The notes beneath the pieces are model-generated. The model did not search any database and was not told the DNA's origin. It worked only from the letters and a program-made list of their open reading frames with translations. Shown here in pieces: positions 33,616-42,196 of a DNA stretch of 64,000 bases. The position numbers and the translations under genes were made by a program. Every line of letters begins with the position of its first letter. Position 1 is the stretch's first letter. This DNA comes from Verrucomicrobiota bacterium (GTDB lineage Bacteria > Verrucomicrobiota > Verrucomicrobiia > Limisphaerales > UBA8199): contig PSRM01000346.1 of NCBI GenBank assembly GCA_003176045.1, positions 40,726 through 104,725 on the forward strand, read 5' to 3'.

Positions 33616-34824
33616 GTGCAACATCAGAACAGGTCAGACGCTAACCGGTCGCTGAAAACGCCCGGAACCGTAGCGTCCGAATGGCTGGACGAGGGCCTCC
33701 AGGGGTTGGAGAGGCAACTCAGGCGCTATCGAGACCTGTTCAAGTTCGCGCCGGTGGGCTATCTCGTCACCAACGCGCAAGGCGTCATCGAAGAAGCCAA
33801 CCTGGCCGTTGCGGACCTCCTGGACTCTGACACCGAATGTCTTGCGGGATCTTTTCTGTCTCGATTCGTCACACCAGAAGAGAAACCCGCATTTTCTGCC
33901 AATCTTTCCCGCCTGGCCCGGAGTGAGCTCAACAGAATTGATGAATGGCAAATAGTCCTGCAACCCAAGAGCGGCCCTGCAATTCCGGCTTCCATCACAG
34001 TGGAAAGAGTGCAGCAGCCGCCCGATATTCAATTGAGTCTGCGCTGGATTATACGAGATAACACGGCGCTCAAGGAGGCAGAGGCGAAAAGCAGCCAGGT
34101 CACAGCGGACCTCGAGCAAAAGGCTCGCGAACGAACTTCCGCACTTGAGGCCGCCAACAAGGAAATGGAAGCGTTCATTTATTCAGTCTCCCACGATTTG
34201 CGCGCGCCTCTCCGGCACGTGAGTGGGTTCACGAAAGCGTTGCTGGAAGATTACCGTGCCCAACTGGATGCCCAGGGCATCAGCTTTCTCGAATACGCTC
34301 ACGAAGCCAGTGGCCGCCTCGGCCGCCTGGTGGACGATTTGCTGGACCTGTCCCGCGTCACCCGCAAAGACCTGCACCAGCAGGAACTGGATCTAACCAA
34401 CCTGGCGAATTCCGTAATTGCCGAATTGCGACATCACGATCCGAAGCGTGCCGTTAAAGCGCTCATCGCTCCGAATCTGTCAGCGCATGGGGACCAGGGT
34501 CTGTTGCGCATCGCTTTGAGCAACCTCCTGAGCAATGCCTGGAAGTTCACGGCTCGTGTTGACGGGGCCAAAATCGAATTCGGTTCCCTGGTGCAAAACG
34601 GCAAGGCAACCTATTTTGTGCGCGATAACGGCGCCGGCTTCGACCCCGCTCACTCCAAACGCCTGTTCGGCGTATTCCAGCGCCTGCATTCCCAAGACGA
34701 ATTCCCGGGCAACGGTGTGGGTTTGGCCATCGTCAAACGCATTCTCACCCGTCACGGCGGCGAAGTCTGGGCCGAAAGCGAAACCGGCAAAGGCGCAACG
34801 TTCTATTTCACGCTACCGACGTAA
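33616..34824 (+). CDS. PAS-domain hybrid-free histidine kinase
   Basis: A 402-residue cytoplasmic sensor kinase starting with GTG. A PAS domain occupies about residues 30-155 (FAPVGYLVTNAQGVIEEANLA). The HisKA region has the phospho-accepting histidine in FIYSVSHDLRAPLRHV. The ATPase domain shows NLLSNAWKF, FVRDNGAGFDPAHSKRLF and NGVGLAIVKRIL. This is the phytochrome/bacteriophytochrome-like kinase subgroup with an SVSHDLRAPLR box. The orphan CheY-like gene at 27821 would be a natural partner type. Confidence 0.9.
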   Translation: MQHQNRSDANRSLKTPGTVASEWLDEGLQGLERQLRRYRDLFKFAPVGYLVTNAQGVIEEANLAVADLLDSDTECLAGSFLSRFVTPEEKPAFSANLSRLARSELNRIDEWQIVLQPKSGPAIPASITVERVQQPPDIQLSLRWIIRDNTALKEAEAKSSQVTADLEQKARERTSALEAANKEMEAFIYSVSHDLRAPLRHVSGFTKALLEDYRAQLDAQGISFLEYAHEASGRLGRLVDDLLDLSRVTRKDLHQQELDLTNLANSVIAELRHHDPKRAVKALIAPNLSAHGDQGLLRIALSNLLSNAWKFTARVDGAKIEFGSLVQNGKATYFVRDNGAGFDPAHSKRLFGVFQRLHSQDEFPGNGVGLAIVKRILTRHGGEVWAESETGKGATFYFTLPT

Positions 34825-34833
34825 CGTCCGAAA

Positions 34834-35025
34834 TCAGTGATGCGCCAATTCGCCCGCCGGCGGTTCGGTCGCATGTCGCGTCAGGTAAGCCAAGACCTCC
34901 CCATGCATTTGCTCAATCTCGGAGCGGTAGCCGCTTGCGACTGAAGCAAACTCCGACGGCCGGGCGCTCACGCGAAGCTTCGCAAGTAATTGCTCGAAAT
35001 ACGCAATCCGCTCCTGCGTTACCAC
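34834..35025 (-). CDS. Small hypothetical protein
   Basis: A 63-residue helical frame (VTQERIAYFEQLLAKLRV...YRSEIEQMHGEVLAYL) with balanced charge and coding-like composition, convergent with the kinase gene. No domain recognised and no strong ribosome binding site. It may be the C-terminal part of a protein whose start has been lost. Confidence 0.4.
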   Translation of the reverse strand: MVTQERIAYFEQLLAKLRVSARPSEFASVASGYRSEIEQMHGEVLAYLTRHATEPPAGELAHH

Positions 35026-35141
35026 CAGTTCCTGGTCATCGCGTAGGAGTCAGATTGGAGTCTGGCATACGACAGAGTCCACGGCGCACCGCCTCGCGTC
35101 TCCCACAGGAACATGTAGGAACATGGAACATGTGGAGCATG

Positions 35142-35169
35142 TTGACAAACGACGGAAAAGCGTTATCGT
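35142..35169 (+). promoter_or_regulatory. Strong -35 / moderate -10 promoter candidate before a structured element
   Basis: A perfect -35 TTGACA (35142-35147) and TATCGT (35164-35169) are spaced 16 bp. The expected transcription start, near 35176, coincides with the left edge of the three-stem structure at 35178-35240. It is preceded by GGAACATG tandem units (35107-35141). Confidence 0.45.
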
Positions 35170-35177
35170 AATAGTGA

Positions 35178-35240
35178 TTCTCGGCGAAGGCCCGCCCTTT
35201 TGGCGGAGATTGGCCTCGGGTTCCCGAGGCTAGCCGAGAA
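35178..35240 (+). ncRNA. Three-way-junction RNA candidate
   Basis: An outer 8-bp stem (ttctcggc 35178-35185 with gccgagaa 35233-35240) encloses two perfect inner hairpins: ccgcc/ggcgg (35192-35206) and gcctcggg/cccgaggc (35213-35230). Together they form a three-way junction. A promoter-like sequence ends about 8 nt upstream. On the other strand it follows the DUF3800 stop and could instead be that gene's terminator. A short open frame (from ATGGAACATG at about 35123) also reads through it, so the RNA call is tentative. Confidence 0.35.
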
Positions 35241-35270
35241 CCATCCTTAACACGCGCTCGCCGGCTTGTT

Positions 35271-35849
35271 TTATGACCTGCCTGGTCCGATGCAATAAAC
35301 GCGGCCTTTCGTCACGGCCTCTGCGAGCAGTATCTTCTCGGGCGCGTGGCCGTGTTCGGCTGCGCGAATGCACCCTGCCCAGCGGTCGGCAAACCGAATG
35401 AGCGGCTCACTCTCATCTCTCCGGCTCTTAACCATCTCGAGCATGATGCCGCGAGCCCGCAAGGCGTTTGTAAGTTCTGCTGCTTTCTTGGTGTCAATGC
35501 CATCCACATAGACTCGGGCGGTGTACGGTTCAGCAGCCCGTTTCTTAATCGCGTGCTCCAGTACGTCGAGCATTGGAAAGAAATACGGGATTGGCTTGCG
35601 GTAAATTCCAAAAAAGACCGTGGTTTGGGTGGCCAATTGGTCTAAAGAAAGACGCAAATAAGCCAGGCTCCTGTCGGTGTGGCACTTGTTCCACTTGCGG
35701 GCGCCTGTCTTGGCCTGCTTTTCAAAACCCATCAGGCGAATTCTTAAGTGATCCTGTTCTTCGTCACTTGTGATAGTTACAACGACGAAGCAGTCAGAGG
35801 CCGTATCCTGTCCAGTCTCGTCAACATAGGCGTAGAGCTTCTGTCTCAT
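35271..35849 (-). CDS. DUF3800 domain protein
   Basis: A 192-residue protein from the preferred start at 35849 (MRQKLYAYVDETGQDT). DUF3800 marks are the YVDETG N-terminal acidic motif, a YRKPIPYFFPML segment, VYVDGID in the middle and the RFADRWAGCIRAAE helix near the end. The fold is RNase H-like with a DE..D..D cluster, and the proteins are often found in defence or mobile regions, but no activity is established. It is divergent from the RNA ligase gene 145 bp away. Confidence 0.8.
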   Translation of the reverse strand: MRQKLYAYVDETGQDTASDCFVVVTITSDEEQDHLRIRLMGFEKQAKTGARKWNKCHTDRSLAYLRLSLDQLATQTTVFFGIYRKPIPYFFPMLDVLEHAIKKRAAEPYTARVYVDGIDTKKAAELTNALRARGIMLEMVKSRRDESEPLIRFADRWAGCIRAAEHGHAPEKILLAEAVTKGRVYCIGPGRS

Positions 35850-35993
35850 CAGGCGCGGAAGTGTGCCTCTGGACGTGGCGTAAGGCAATTGGAGATCAAA
35901 ATCAAATGAAAGTAGTAATGATTCTGTCCTGCCATGATTCTGTCGTTGAACCCGCCGCCCGTTCCGAACATTCTCAGGGCTTAGTATTTACCA

Positions 35994-37142
35994 ATGACGG
36001 ACATCGAAACAGCCAGCCAACTGCTCGGAGTGGACGCCAAGTGGCTTCAGGCATTTGACGTGACAGACCCGTTCAACGATGAGTCGCGGCTGGAGGGATT
36101 TCTCTCGCTGCGGCCAGATCATCGCTACGGCGCGCTGGCCTTGCTGCGCGTTGGCGGCCAACCGGCGCCGCAAGTCATCTATGCCACGCCGAAGCTGCAC
36201 TACCCGTTTGGCAAGGACGGCTCATTCCACTTTCCGCCGATTCGCCGGGCCATAGTTTATGAGAAACTGGATGGCACAAACGTACTGGCTTATCGCTATT
36301 GGGATGCGTCCGGAGGCACGCGGCTGACGTATAAACTGCGGCTTGCGCCAGTCTTGCGGAACAGCAAGTGGGGGCCCTTTCTCGATTATTGGAAGGAGCT
36401 GCTGGCTAAATACCCGGACATTCCGCGCCTTGCGCAGATCAACAATTGCAATGTGAGCCTTGAGATGTACGGCGCGCGCAACGCTCACCTGCTGGCTTAT
36501 CAGGTGGACCTCGAGGCCGCGGTCCTATTCGGCATTCGGCCTGCCGATGCCGCCATCATCCCGCCTTTTGAATTGCAAACCTTGGGCGTGCCTGTGGCGC
36601 CACTGTTGGTCGAGTTGGATGCTGCCGAAGACCCGGTGAATCGGTACGGAGCGCTAAGGGCCGTAATGGAATCGCGCAATCGACCGGCGGAAGATGAAAA
36701 ACTCACTGGCATCGAGGGCGCCGTTTGGTACGTGAGCGAACCCAGTGGCCGCGTCACGCTTTGGAAGTGTAAACCGGAATCGGTCGAAGAAATCCATTGG
36801 GCGACCGGCATCAACAAGGCCGCAGTAGTAGCGACCTGCTGGAACGCCCTTGAAACCAGTGATGTGCTCAATTATGAGGTGCTCCTGCCCTTGTTATTGG
36901 AGGAATACCAGCAGGACGACATCGAGCGCTTTCGTTCCCACATTGACGAGGCCATCGCAGAGGTCAATCGTGAGTTTAACTTTCGCCAGAAGGTCTGGGC
37001 GGCCTACAACGACCTCCAAGCCAAGGGTTTATCATTGCGCGCTGATAAAGGCCAGGTGATGAGGGCTTTGTCGCAGCAGTTCCGGCGGGAGGAGATACAA
37101 AAGGTCTATACCGCGATTGCCAGACGCGAAGGGTTGATTTGA
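35994..37142 (+). CDS. ATP-dependent RNA ligase family protein
   Basis: A 382-residue nucleotidyltransferase-fold protein predicted to join RNA ends via an enzyme-AMP intermediate. Motif I is EKLDGTN with nucleophile Lys91. A motif III-like SLEMYG lies at 155-160, motif IV EGAVWY at 241-246 and motif V WKCKP at 257-261. This set matches the Rnl2-like/RNA_ligase group. The C-terminal 110 residues are helical and acidic-basic, possibly an RNA-binding domain. It sits between a DUF3800 gene and the complex I operon. The physiological RNA substrate is unknown (repair of tRNA or rRNA breaks is an inference). Confidence 0.75.
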   Translation: MTDIETASQLLGVDAKWLQAFDVTDPFNDESRLEGFLSLRPDHRYGALALLRVGGQPAPQVIYATPKLHYPFGKDGSFHFPPIRRAIVYEKLDGTNVLAYRYWDASGGTRLTYKLRLAPVLRNSKWGPFLDYWKELLAKYPDIPRLAQINNCNVSLEMYGARNAHLLAYQVDLEAAVLFGIRPADAAIIPPFELQTLGVPVAPLLVELDAAEDPVNRYGALRAVMESRNRPAEDEKLTGIEGAVWYVSEPSGRVTLWKCKPESVEEIHWATGINKAAVVATCWNALETSDVLNYEVLLPLLLEEYQQDDIERFRSHIDEAIAEVNREFNFRQKVWAAYNDLQAKGLSLRADKGQVMRALSQQFRREEIQKVYTAIARREGLI

Positions 37143-37143
37143 A

Positions 37144-38664
37144 TTAAAGGCCAGCGACTTTGATGGCGCTCATGACTGGTTCCAAGATCAATCCCGGAGC
37201 ACAGCCGAGGATTAGCACGAGAGCGGCCAGGGCGAAGACGATCGCTTGTGAACCGATTGAGAGAGGGCGCGGCGTATCCTGATCTGTGGAAGGCATTATG
37301 TAGATCTGTTTGAGGACAAGCAGATAGTAATAGAGCGAGACGGCGCTCATCGCCACGGCCAGGATAACCAGCCAGAGCAGACCGAGAGATTTGCCTCCGG
37401 ACGAGAGCGCGGCGGTGAAAACGTAGAATTTTCCAAAGAAACCGGCCAGTGGCGGAATCCCTGCCAGGGAGAGCATGAAAATCAGCATGCAGAAGGAAAG
37501 CAAGGGAGCACGGCGGGCCAGGCCGGCGAAGTCGGAGAGGCGATCGCCACCGGTGCGTTGCTGGACGTTGGAGACCACGGCGAAGGCGCCCAGGGTCGTT
37601 AGACCGTAAGTGATGACGTAATACACGAGCGGCCCGAGGGGCGATGTGTGAGGAGCGAGAGGCGAGGGAACAGCCATCACAGCCAGGAGCACGTAGCCGG
37701 CATGGGCAATCGCGGAATAGGCGAGCAGGCGGCGGACGCTGCTCTGGGCAATGGCTGCGAGGTTACCAAGAACCATAGAGGCTGCGGCAACGACGGCGAG
37801 CGTGGGCACCCAGCCTGGCATCCATGCCTGCAATGACCCACTGCCTTCGGCGCCTTTGAAGCCGATCATCATCACTTTTGCAAATACGAAGAAACTCGCC
37901 ACTTTCGATCCCGAAGCGATGAACGCTGCACTGGGAATAGGCGCGCCTTCGTAGGCGTCCGGCGCCCAGAGATGGAATGGGACGGCGGCAACTTTGAATC
38001 CAAAGCCGATCACTGTCAACACGATCGCAGCGATCAATAACGGGTCCAGTCCGTTCACAGACTTACCGCTCACGGCTTTGGCGATCTCGGCAAGATTCGT
38101 CGAGCCTGAGATCCCGTAAAGCAGGCTCAAGCCGAACAGGGTGAATGCGGCGGCCATCCCGCCGAATAAGAAGTACTTCAAAGCCGCCTCGGCTGACTTG
38201 ATGTTCCGTTTGTTGAAAGCTGTAAGGATATATAGCGAAAGACTGGTCAACTCCAGCGAGATGAAAATCATCAGGATATCTTCTGTGCTCACCAAAAACA
38301 TCATCCCAATCGCCGCGAATAAAATGAGGGCGAAATATTCGCCGATGTGCTGAGTGAAATCTGCTTCCATCGAAATCAGAACGGTGAAAATGGTCAAGGC
38401 GAGCAGAGCGACCTTCACGATGCGAATCAACGGATCCACCAGGAACAGGCCCTGCATGAGCGAGCCTGGCTCAGGCAGCGGCAGAACCAGCATCCAGGCA
38501 ACGGCGGCCAGGCAACCGGCGCAACCGATCATGGCCCCGATCAACTGGCGAGTGCCGCGCTCCAGCTCGCGCATGAACAACAGGTCGGCGGCCAGGACCG
38601 CGAGGGCGGTCATCACCATGATGGTCTCGGGGGCGGCGAGATTGAGGATTGAGAGATAGCTCAT
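37144..38664 (-). CDS. nuoN: NADH-quinone oxidoreductase subunit N
   Basis: A proton-pumping antiporter-like membrane subunit of complex I, 506 residues, about 14 spans. It has EDILMIFISLELTSLSLYILTAF (with the conserved glutamate), the LKYFLFGGMAAAFTLFGLSLLYG lysine helix, and FHLWAPDAYEGAPIPSAAFIASGSKVASF. It is the last gene of the nuo operon. Its stop faces the stop of the RNA ligase gene with only 1 bp between them. Confidence 0.95.
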   Translation of the reverse strand: MSYLSILNLAAPETIMVMTALAVLAADLLFMRELERGTRQLIGAMIGCAGCLAAVAWMLVLPLPEPGSLMQGLFLVDPLIRIVKVALLALTIFTVLISMEADFTQHIGEYFALILFAAIGMMFLVSTEDILMIFISLELTSLSLYILTAFNKRNIKSAEAALKYFLFGGMAAAFTLFGLSLLYGISGSTNLAEIAKAVSGKSVNGLDPLLIAAIVLTVIGFGFKVAAVPFHLWAPDAYEGAPIPSAAFIASGSKVASFFVFAKVMMIGFKGAEGSGSLQAWMPGWVPTLAVVAAASMVLGNLAAIAQSSVRRLLAYSAIAHAGYVLLAVMAVPSPLAPHTSPLGPLVYYVITYGLTTLGAFAVVSNVQQRTGGDRLSDFAGLARRAPLLSFCMLIFMLSLAGIPPLAGFFGKFYVFTAALSSGGKSLGLLWLVILAVAMSAVSLYYYLLVLKQIYIMPSTDQDTPRPLSIGSQAIVFALAALVLILGCAPGLILEPVMSAIKVAGL

Positions 38665-38689
38665 TCGGCGGACGTAAAATCTGAAACGT

Positions 38690-38864
38690 GAAACGTGAAA
38701 CGTGAAGCGCCGCCTCGGGAAATGCTGACAGGGGACATCTGGACGCCGCCGTCACGGAGCGCGGACATTCTTGTCCGCAGCAACGCCCATTCGCGCGAGC
38801 AGGCCCCGGATTGGCAGGAGGCGAACCTTCGGACGTTGCTGCGGACAAGAATGTCCGCGCTCCG
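38690..38864. repeat. GAAACGT tandem and 31-bp perfect inverted repeat
   Basis: GAAACGT tandem units (38690-38708) are followed by arms 38755-38785 and 38834-38864, 31 bp each and fully complementary, separated by 48 bp. Each arm carries the core GCGGACATTCTTGTCCGC, itself palindromic. This fills the nuoN-nuoM gap (38665-38953). No gene is seen there. Confidence 0.85.
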
Positions 38865-38953
38865 TGCAAGGCGCTTCCGATAGCAGCAGTGTCGCTCTGC
38901 CGCCGAGCCGAAAGGCAAAGGCAATCGCGGGTGTTTCAGTGGATTTGAATGGA

Positions 38954-40483
38954 TCATTGTGGGATACCGGCGGTGGGAGAACAGCCCGTTAATACTGCTG
39001 AGCAGGCGGGCACAATGAATTTGAGCAGGATGTCGGGATAGACGCCGATCACGACCGAGGCGCCAATGAGCAGAATAGACCCGAGGCGCTCCGGGACTGA
39101 AATCGGTTCCAGCTCCCCGACATGGCCACTATTTCCAACGACCCCTGCAGGAGCAGGCTCCTGGTCAGAAAAGAACGCTTTTTGCAGGGCGCGCAACGTA
39201 TATGCCACACCCACCAAAATCCCCACGCCGGCGACCACAGACAGAGTCGGGAAGGCTTTCCAGGCGCCAATGAGAACTTGTAGCTCAGATACGAAACCGC
39301 TGAAACCGGGCAAGCCCATTGAGGCGGCGCTAGCTATGATGAATGTCACGGCAGCAAATGGTAGCACGCGACTTAGATTCATCGGCTGCAACTGGGCAAG
39401 GTCGCGCGTGTGCGCGCGATCATAGACCATTCGGCCAACAATGGCGAAAAGCAGGCCGGCGATGATGCCGTGTGAAAACATTTGGAGCACAGCTCCGCTC
39501 AGGCCCAGGGAGTTGAGCGTCATAAGCCCGAGCAGCACGAAACCCATGTGGCTGACACTCGAATAGCCGATCACAAATTTAAAGTCCTGCTGAACCAAAG
39601 CCACCATTGCCCCGTAAACGATTCCTATGACCGCCAGTAGGCTGAAAAGCTCGCGCCATGAACCCACGCCAAGGACGCTGAAGCCCCAACTTTCGACAAG
39701 GCCCTGCCTGTAGAGCGTCATCGCCACACGGAGGCAGCCGTACGCGCCTAGCTTCATGACTACGCCGGCCAACAACATCGAGGCTGCCGTCGGGGCGGCG
39801 ACGTGGCCGGTCGGCGCCCAAGTGTGGAATGGCCATAGGCCCGCGAGGATGGCAAAGCCGATGAATATTACGGGGAACGCCCATATTTGATGCGGCAATG
39901 AGGCGCCAGCGAGGATATTCAGATCGAATGTCTTCATCCCCGCGTTCACGTAAGCGGTGATCAAAACAATCAGCACCATCGCGCTGCCAACGAATGAGTA
40001 GAGAGCGAGTTTCATCGCCCCGTACTCCTTTCGGGTCGAACCCCAAATCGCGATCAGGAAGTACTTCGGAATAATCGCCAATTCGTAAAACACGAAGAGA
40101 AGAAACAAATCGGCGCTGAGAAACACGCCATAAACGCCGCCGATGAGAGCCAGGTAAAAGGCGAAGAACTCCTTTGCGCGATTTTCGATATTCCAAGAGA
40201 AGAGAATTCCGGCGATGGCGGCCAACCCAGTCAGAAGCACCAGGACCAGACTGATCCCGTCGGCGCTGAGGTGATACTCGATGCCCAGCGATGGAATCCA
40301 GGGCACTTGGACAATGGTCTGCTTTTCCCCGGGTTGTGCTTGCACGAAACCCCCGACTGCGCAGCCAAAACCGGCTATCGCTGTCAGCAGCGCCACGATG
40401 CGCGCCGGGCGCGGATTGCCCCTCGGCAAAAGCATCACCGCCAGAACGCCGATGAAGGAGATGTAGATCGTCCAGGCGAGCAT
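38954..40483 (-). CDS. nuoM: NADH-quinone oxidoreductase subunit M, copy 1
   Basis: A 509-residue antiporter-like subunit. Conserved residues are visible in LLFVFYELAIIPKYFLIAIWG (glutamate), AASMLLAGVVMKLGAYG (lysine), and FKFVIGYSSVSHMGFVLLG. It is one of two NuoM paralogues in the operon, with only about 3 bp to the second. The paralogues differ strongly (N-termini and the GHVAAPTAAS loop), so this is not a recent duplication. In the usual complex there is one NuoM. Confidence 0.93.
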   Translation of the reverse strand: MLAWTIYISFIGVLAVMLLPRGNPRPARIVALLTAIAGFGCAVGGFVQAQPGEKQTIVQVPWIPSLGIEYHLSADGISLVLVLLTGLAAIAGILFSWNIENRAKEFFAFYLALIGGVYGVFLSADLFLLFVFYELAIIPKYFLIAIWGSTRKEYGAMKLALYSFVGSAMVLIVLITAYVNAGMKTFDLNILAGASLPHQIWAFPVIFIGFAILAGLWPFHTWAPTGHVAAPTAASMLLAGVVMKLGAYGCLRVAMTLYRQGLVESWGFSVLGVGSWRELFSLLAVIGIVYGAMVALVQQDFKFVIGYSSVSHMGFVLLGLMTLNSLGLSGAVLQMFSHGIIAGLLFAIVGRMVYDRAHTRDLAQLQPMNLSRVLPFAAVTFIIASAASMGLPGFSGFVSELQVLIGAWKAFPTLSVVAGVGILVGVAYTLRALQKAFFSDQEPAPAGVVGNSGHVGELEPISVPERLGSILLIGASVVIGVYPDILLKFIVPACSAVLTGCSPTAGIPQ

Positions 40484-40486
40484 AAA

Positions 40487-42046
40487 TCAAAAGTTCAGAT
40501 GCGCTACCATCTGCACGACAGTGCTGTTCACCACCCCAAGGATGGCTTGTGGATATATGCCGAGAACGAAAATCAGCGCAAACGCGGGCAAAAGCCAGGC
40601 GCGTTCGGTGGAAGTAAGATCAGGCAGCGAGGACCATTTCTGGTTCAAAGGGCCGTGAAAGACCTTCTGCGCCACTGTGAGGATGAACACCGCGGTGATG
40701 AGCAAACCGAGCACGGAGAGCGTCGCCGCCCAGGTTACAAGCGGAAACGCGCCTTTAAAGATCAGAAATTCGCCGATGAAGCCGTTGAGCCCGGGCAGAC
40801 CGAGCGACGAGAAAAGAGCAATACCCATCAGACCGCATAACACGGGTGCGACCTTTCGCAGCCCGCCGAAATCTTCGATCCCGCGCAATCCGTGCGCGCG
40901 CTCCTGCAATATTCCCACAAACCAGAAGAGGACAGCCGCCGTCAGGCCATGGTTAAACATTTGCAGGAAAACCCCGTTCAGGGCCGCAGCCTTTTCAACC
41001 AATGGAGCGCTTGTTGCGGAGCCCGAACTGATAACGGCGAACGTGCCCAGTAAGCAGTAGCCGAGATGGTTTATAGACGAATAGGCGAAAATGCGTTTCA
41101 GGTCCCGTTGAGCGAAGGCCGCGCCCGCCGAGAACACTATCGTAACCACCGCAAGCACGAGCAGCCATTTCGAAAGCCAAACCATCTCCTGGGGAAAAAT
41201 CGGTACCAGAATGCGCAGAAATCCATAGACGCCCATCTTCGACATAAGTCCCGTAAGCAGCATGGTGGTGCCGGTTGGCGCTTCCGCGTAGGCCGATGGA
41301 AGCCAGGTATGAAATGGCATCAAAGGCGTTTTGACAGCGAAGCCCAGGAAAGCACCACCAAAAAGGACCAAGGCCAGCCGACGGGTCGTCAGATCGCGCC
41401 ATCCTAGCTGGTTCGAAAGCTCAGAAATAAGTGTGCCGTTACGGCCCATCTCAGCCAGTTTGATGAAATCGAATTCGTGAACGACCAGGAAAATGGCAAG
41501 AAACGCCATCAGCAACGTCACGCTGCCCACCATCGTGTAGATAAAAAACTGAGTGGCCGCCGGCGTGCGCAAAGGTCCGCCCCAAAGCTTAATCAAGAAG
41601 AAGGCTGGGATCAGGCTCAGTTCCCAGAAAATGAACCAGTGGAAAAAGTTCAGCGCAGTGAATGTCCCGAACAGCCCGGATTGAAGCAACAGGACAAGCC
41701 CAAAGTACAACGGCGCCCGGTCTTCGATTTTCCATGAGGCCAAGACAGCCATTGGCACAACCAGGGCAGTCAGCAAGACCATGAGCAAGCCAAGGCCATC
41801 AACACCGACGTGATACTGAACCGCAAGAGTGGGGATCCACTGCAATGGCCCCTCTTCGAATTGGAGACTACCGGACGCCGGTTGGAACTGGCGCCACAGC
41901 CCCAGGCCGAGTGCCAGGGCAATTAGAGAGAAAGCCAAAGCCAGCCCACGAGCGACTTTGCTCTGAGATGAAGGCAGCCCCATGACGATCAAGCCGCCGG
42001 CGAGCGGAAGAAAAGTAATAATCGTTAAAATCGGGATGGTATTCAT
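40487..42046 (-). CDS. nuoM2: NADH-quinone oxidoreductase subunit M, copy 2
   Basis: A 519-residue second NuoM-like pump subunit. The conserved glutamate is in FHWFIFWELSLIPAFFLIKLWG, the lysine in TTMLLTGLMSKMGVYGFL, and FHTWLPSAYAEAPTG is the loop typical of NuoM. Translation is likely coupled with copy 1 across 3 bp. Two NuoM genes in a row define the '2M' complex I arrangement described in several phyla, where an additional antiporter module is thought to add a proton-pumping channel. Confidence 0.93.
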   Translation of the reverse strand: MNTIPILTIITFLPLAGGLIVMGLPSSQSKVARGLALAFSLIALALGLGLWRQFQPASGSLQFEEGPLQWIPTLAVQYHVGVDGLGLLMVLLTALVVPMAVLASWKIEDRAPLYFGLVLLLQSGLFGTFTALNFFHWFIFWELSLIPAFFLIKLWGGPLRTPAATQFFIYTMVGSVTLLMAFLAIFLVVHEFDFIKLAEMGRNGTLISELSNQLGWRDLTTRRLALVLFGGAFLGFAVKTPLMPFHTWLPSAYAEAPTGTTMLLTGLMSKMGVYGFLRILVPIFPQEMVWLSKWLLVLAVVTIVFSAGAAFAQRDLKRIFAYSSINHLGYCLLGTFAVISSGSATSAPLVEKAAALNGVFLQMFNHGLTAAVLFWFVGILQERAHGLRGIEDFGGLRKVAPVLCGLMGIALFSSLGLPGLNGFIGEFLIFKGAFPLVTWAATLSVLGLLITAVFILTVAQKVFHGPLNQKWSSLPDLTSTERAWLLPAFALIFVLGIYPQAILGVVNSTVVQMVAHLNF

Positions 42047-42079
42047 CGGGCGTGAATTTCAGCCTGACACGTACGAACT

Positions 42080-42180
42080 CGCGAAGCTTCTTGGAGTGCG
42101 GCTGTCCTCTGCCGCTTTGGCTTTTTCGCCAGTCGCATCCAAAGCGCCAGCGGACTGGCGCACTCCAAAAGCTTCGCCAG
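42080..42180. repeat. ~95-bp imperfect palindromic element, copy 2
   Basis: Opposite-orientation copy of the element at 13535 (gcgaagcttcttggagtgcg on the left, cgcactccaaaagcttcgcc on the right), filling the gap between nuoM2 and nuoL. The internal cgccagcggactggcg hairpin is retained. Confidence 0.82.
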
Positions 42181-42196
42181 TATTGTGCCGTCACGG

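Noticed and set aside
38471..38957. Frames reading SADILVRSN-like peptides
   Set aside because: They are translations of the 31-bp inverted repeat and flanking DNA. Such peptides recur in annotation of repeat-rich genomes without being genes.
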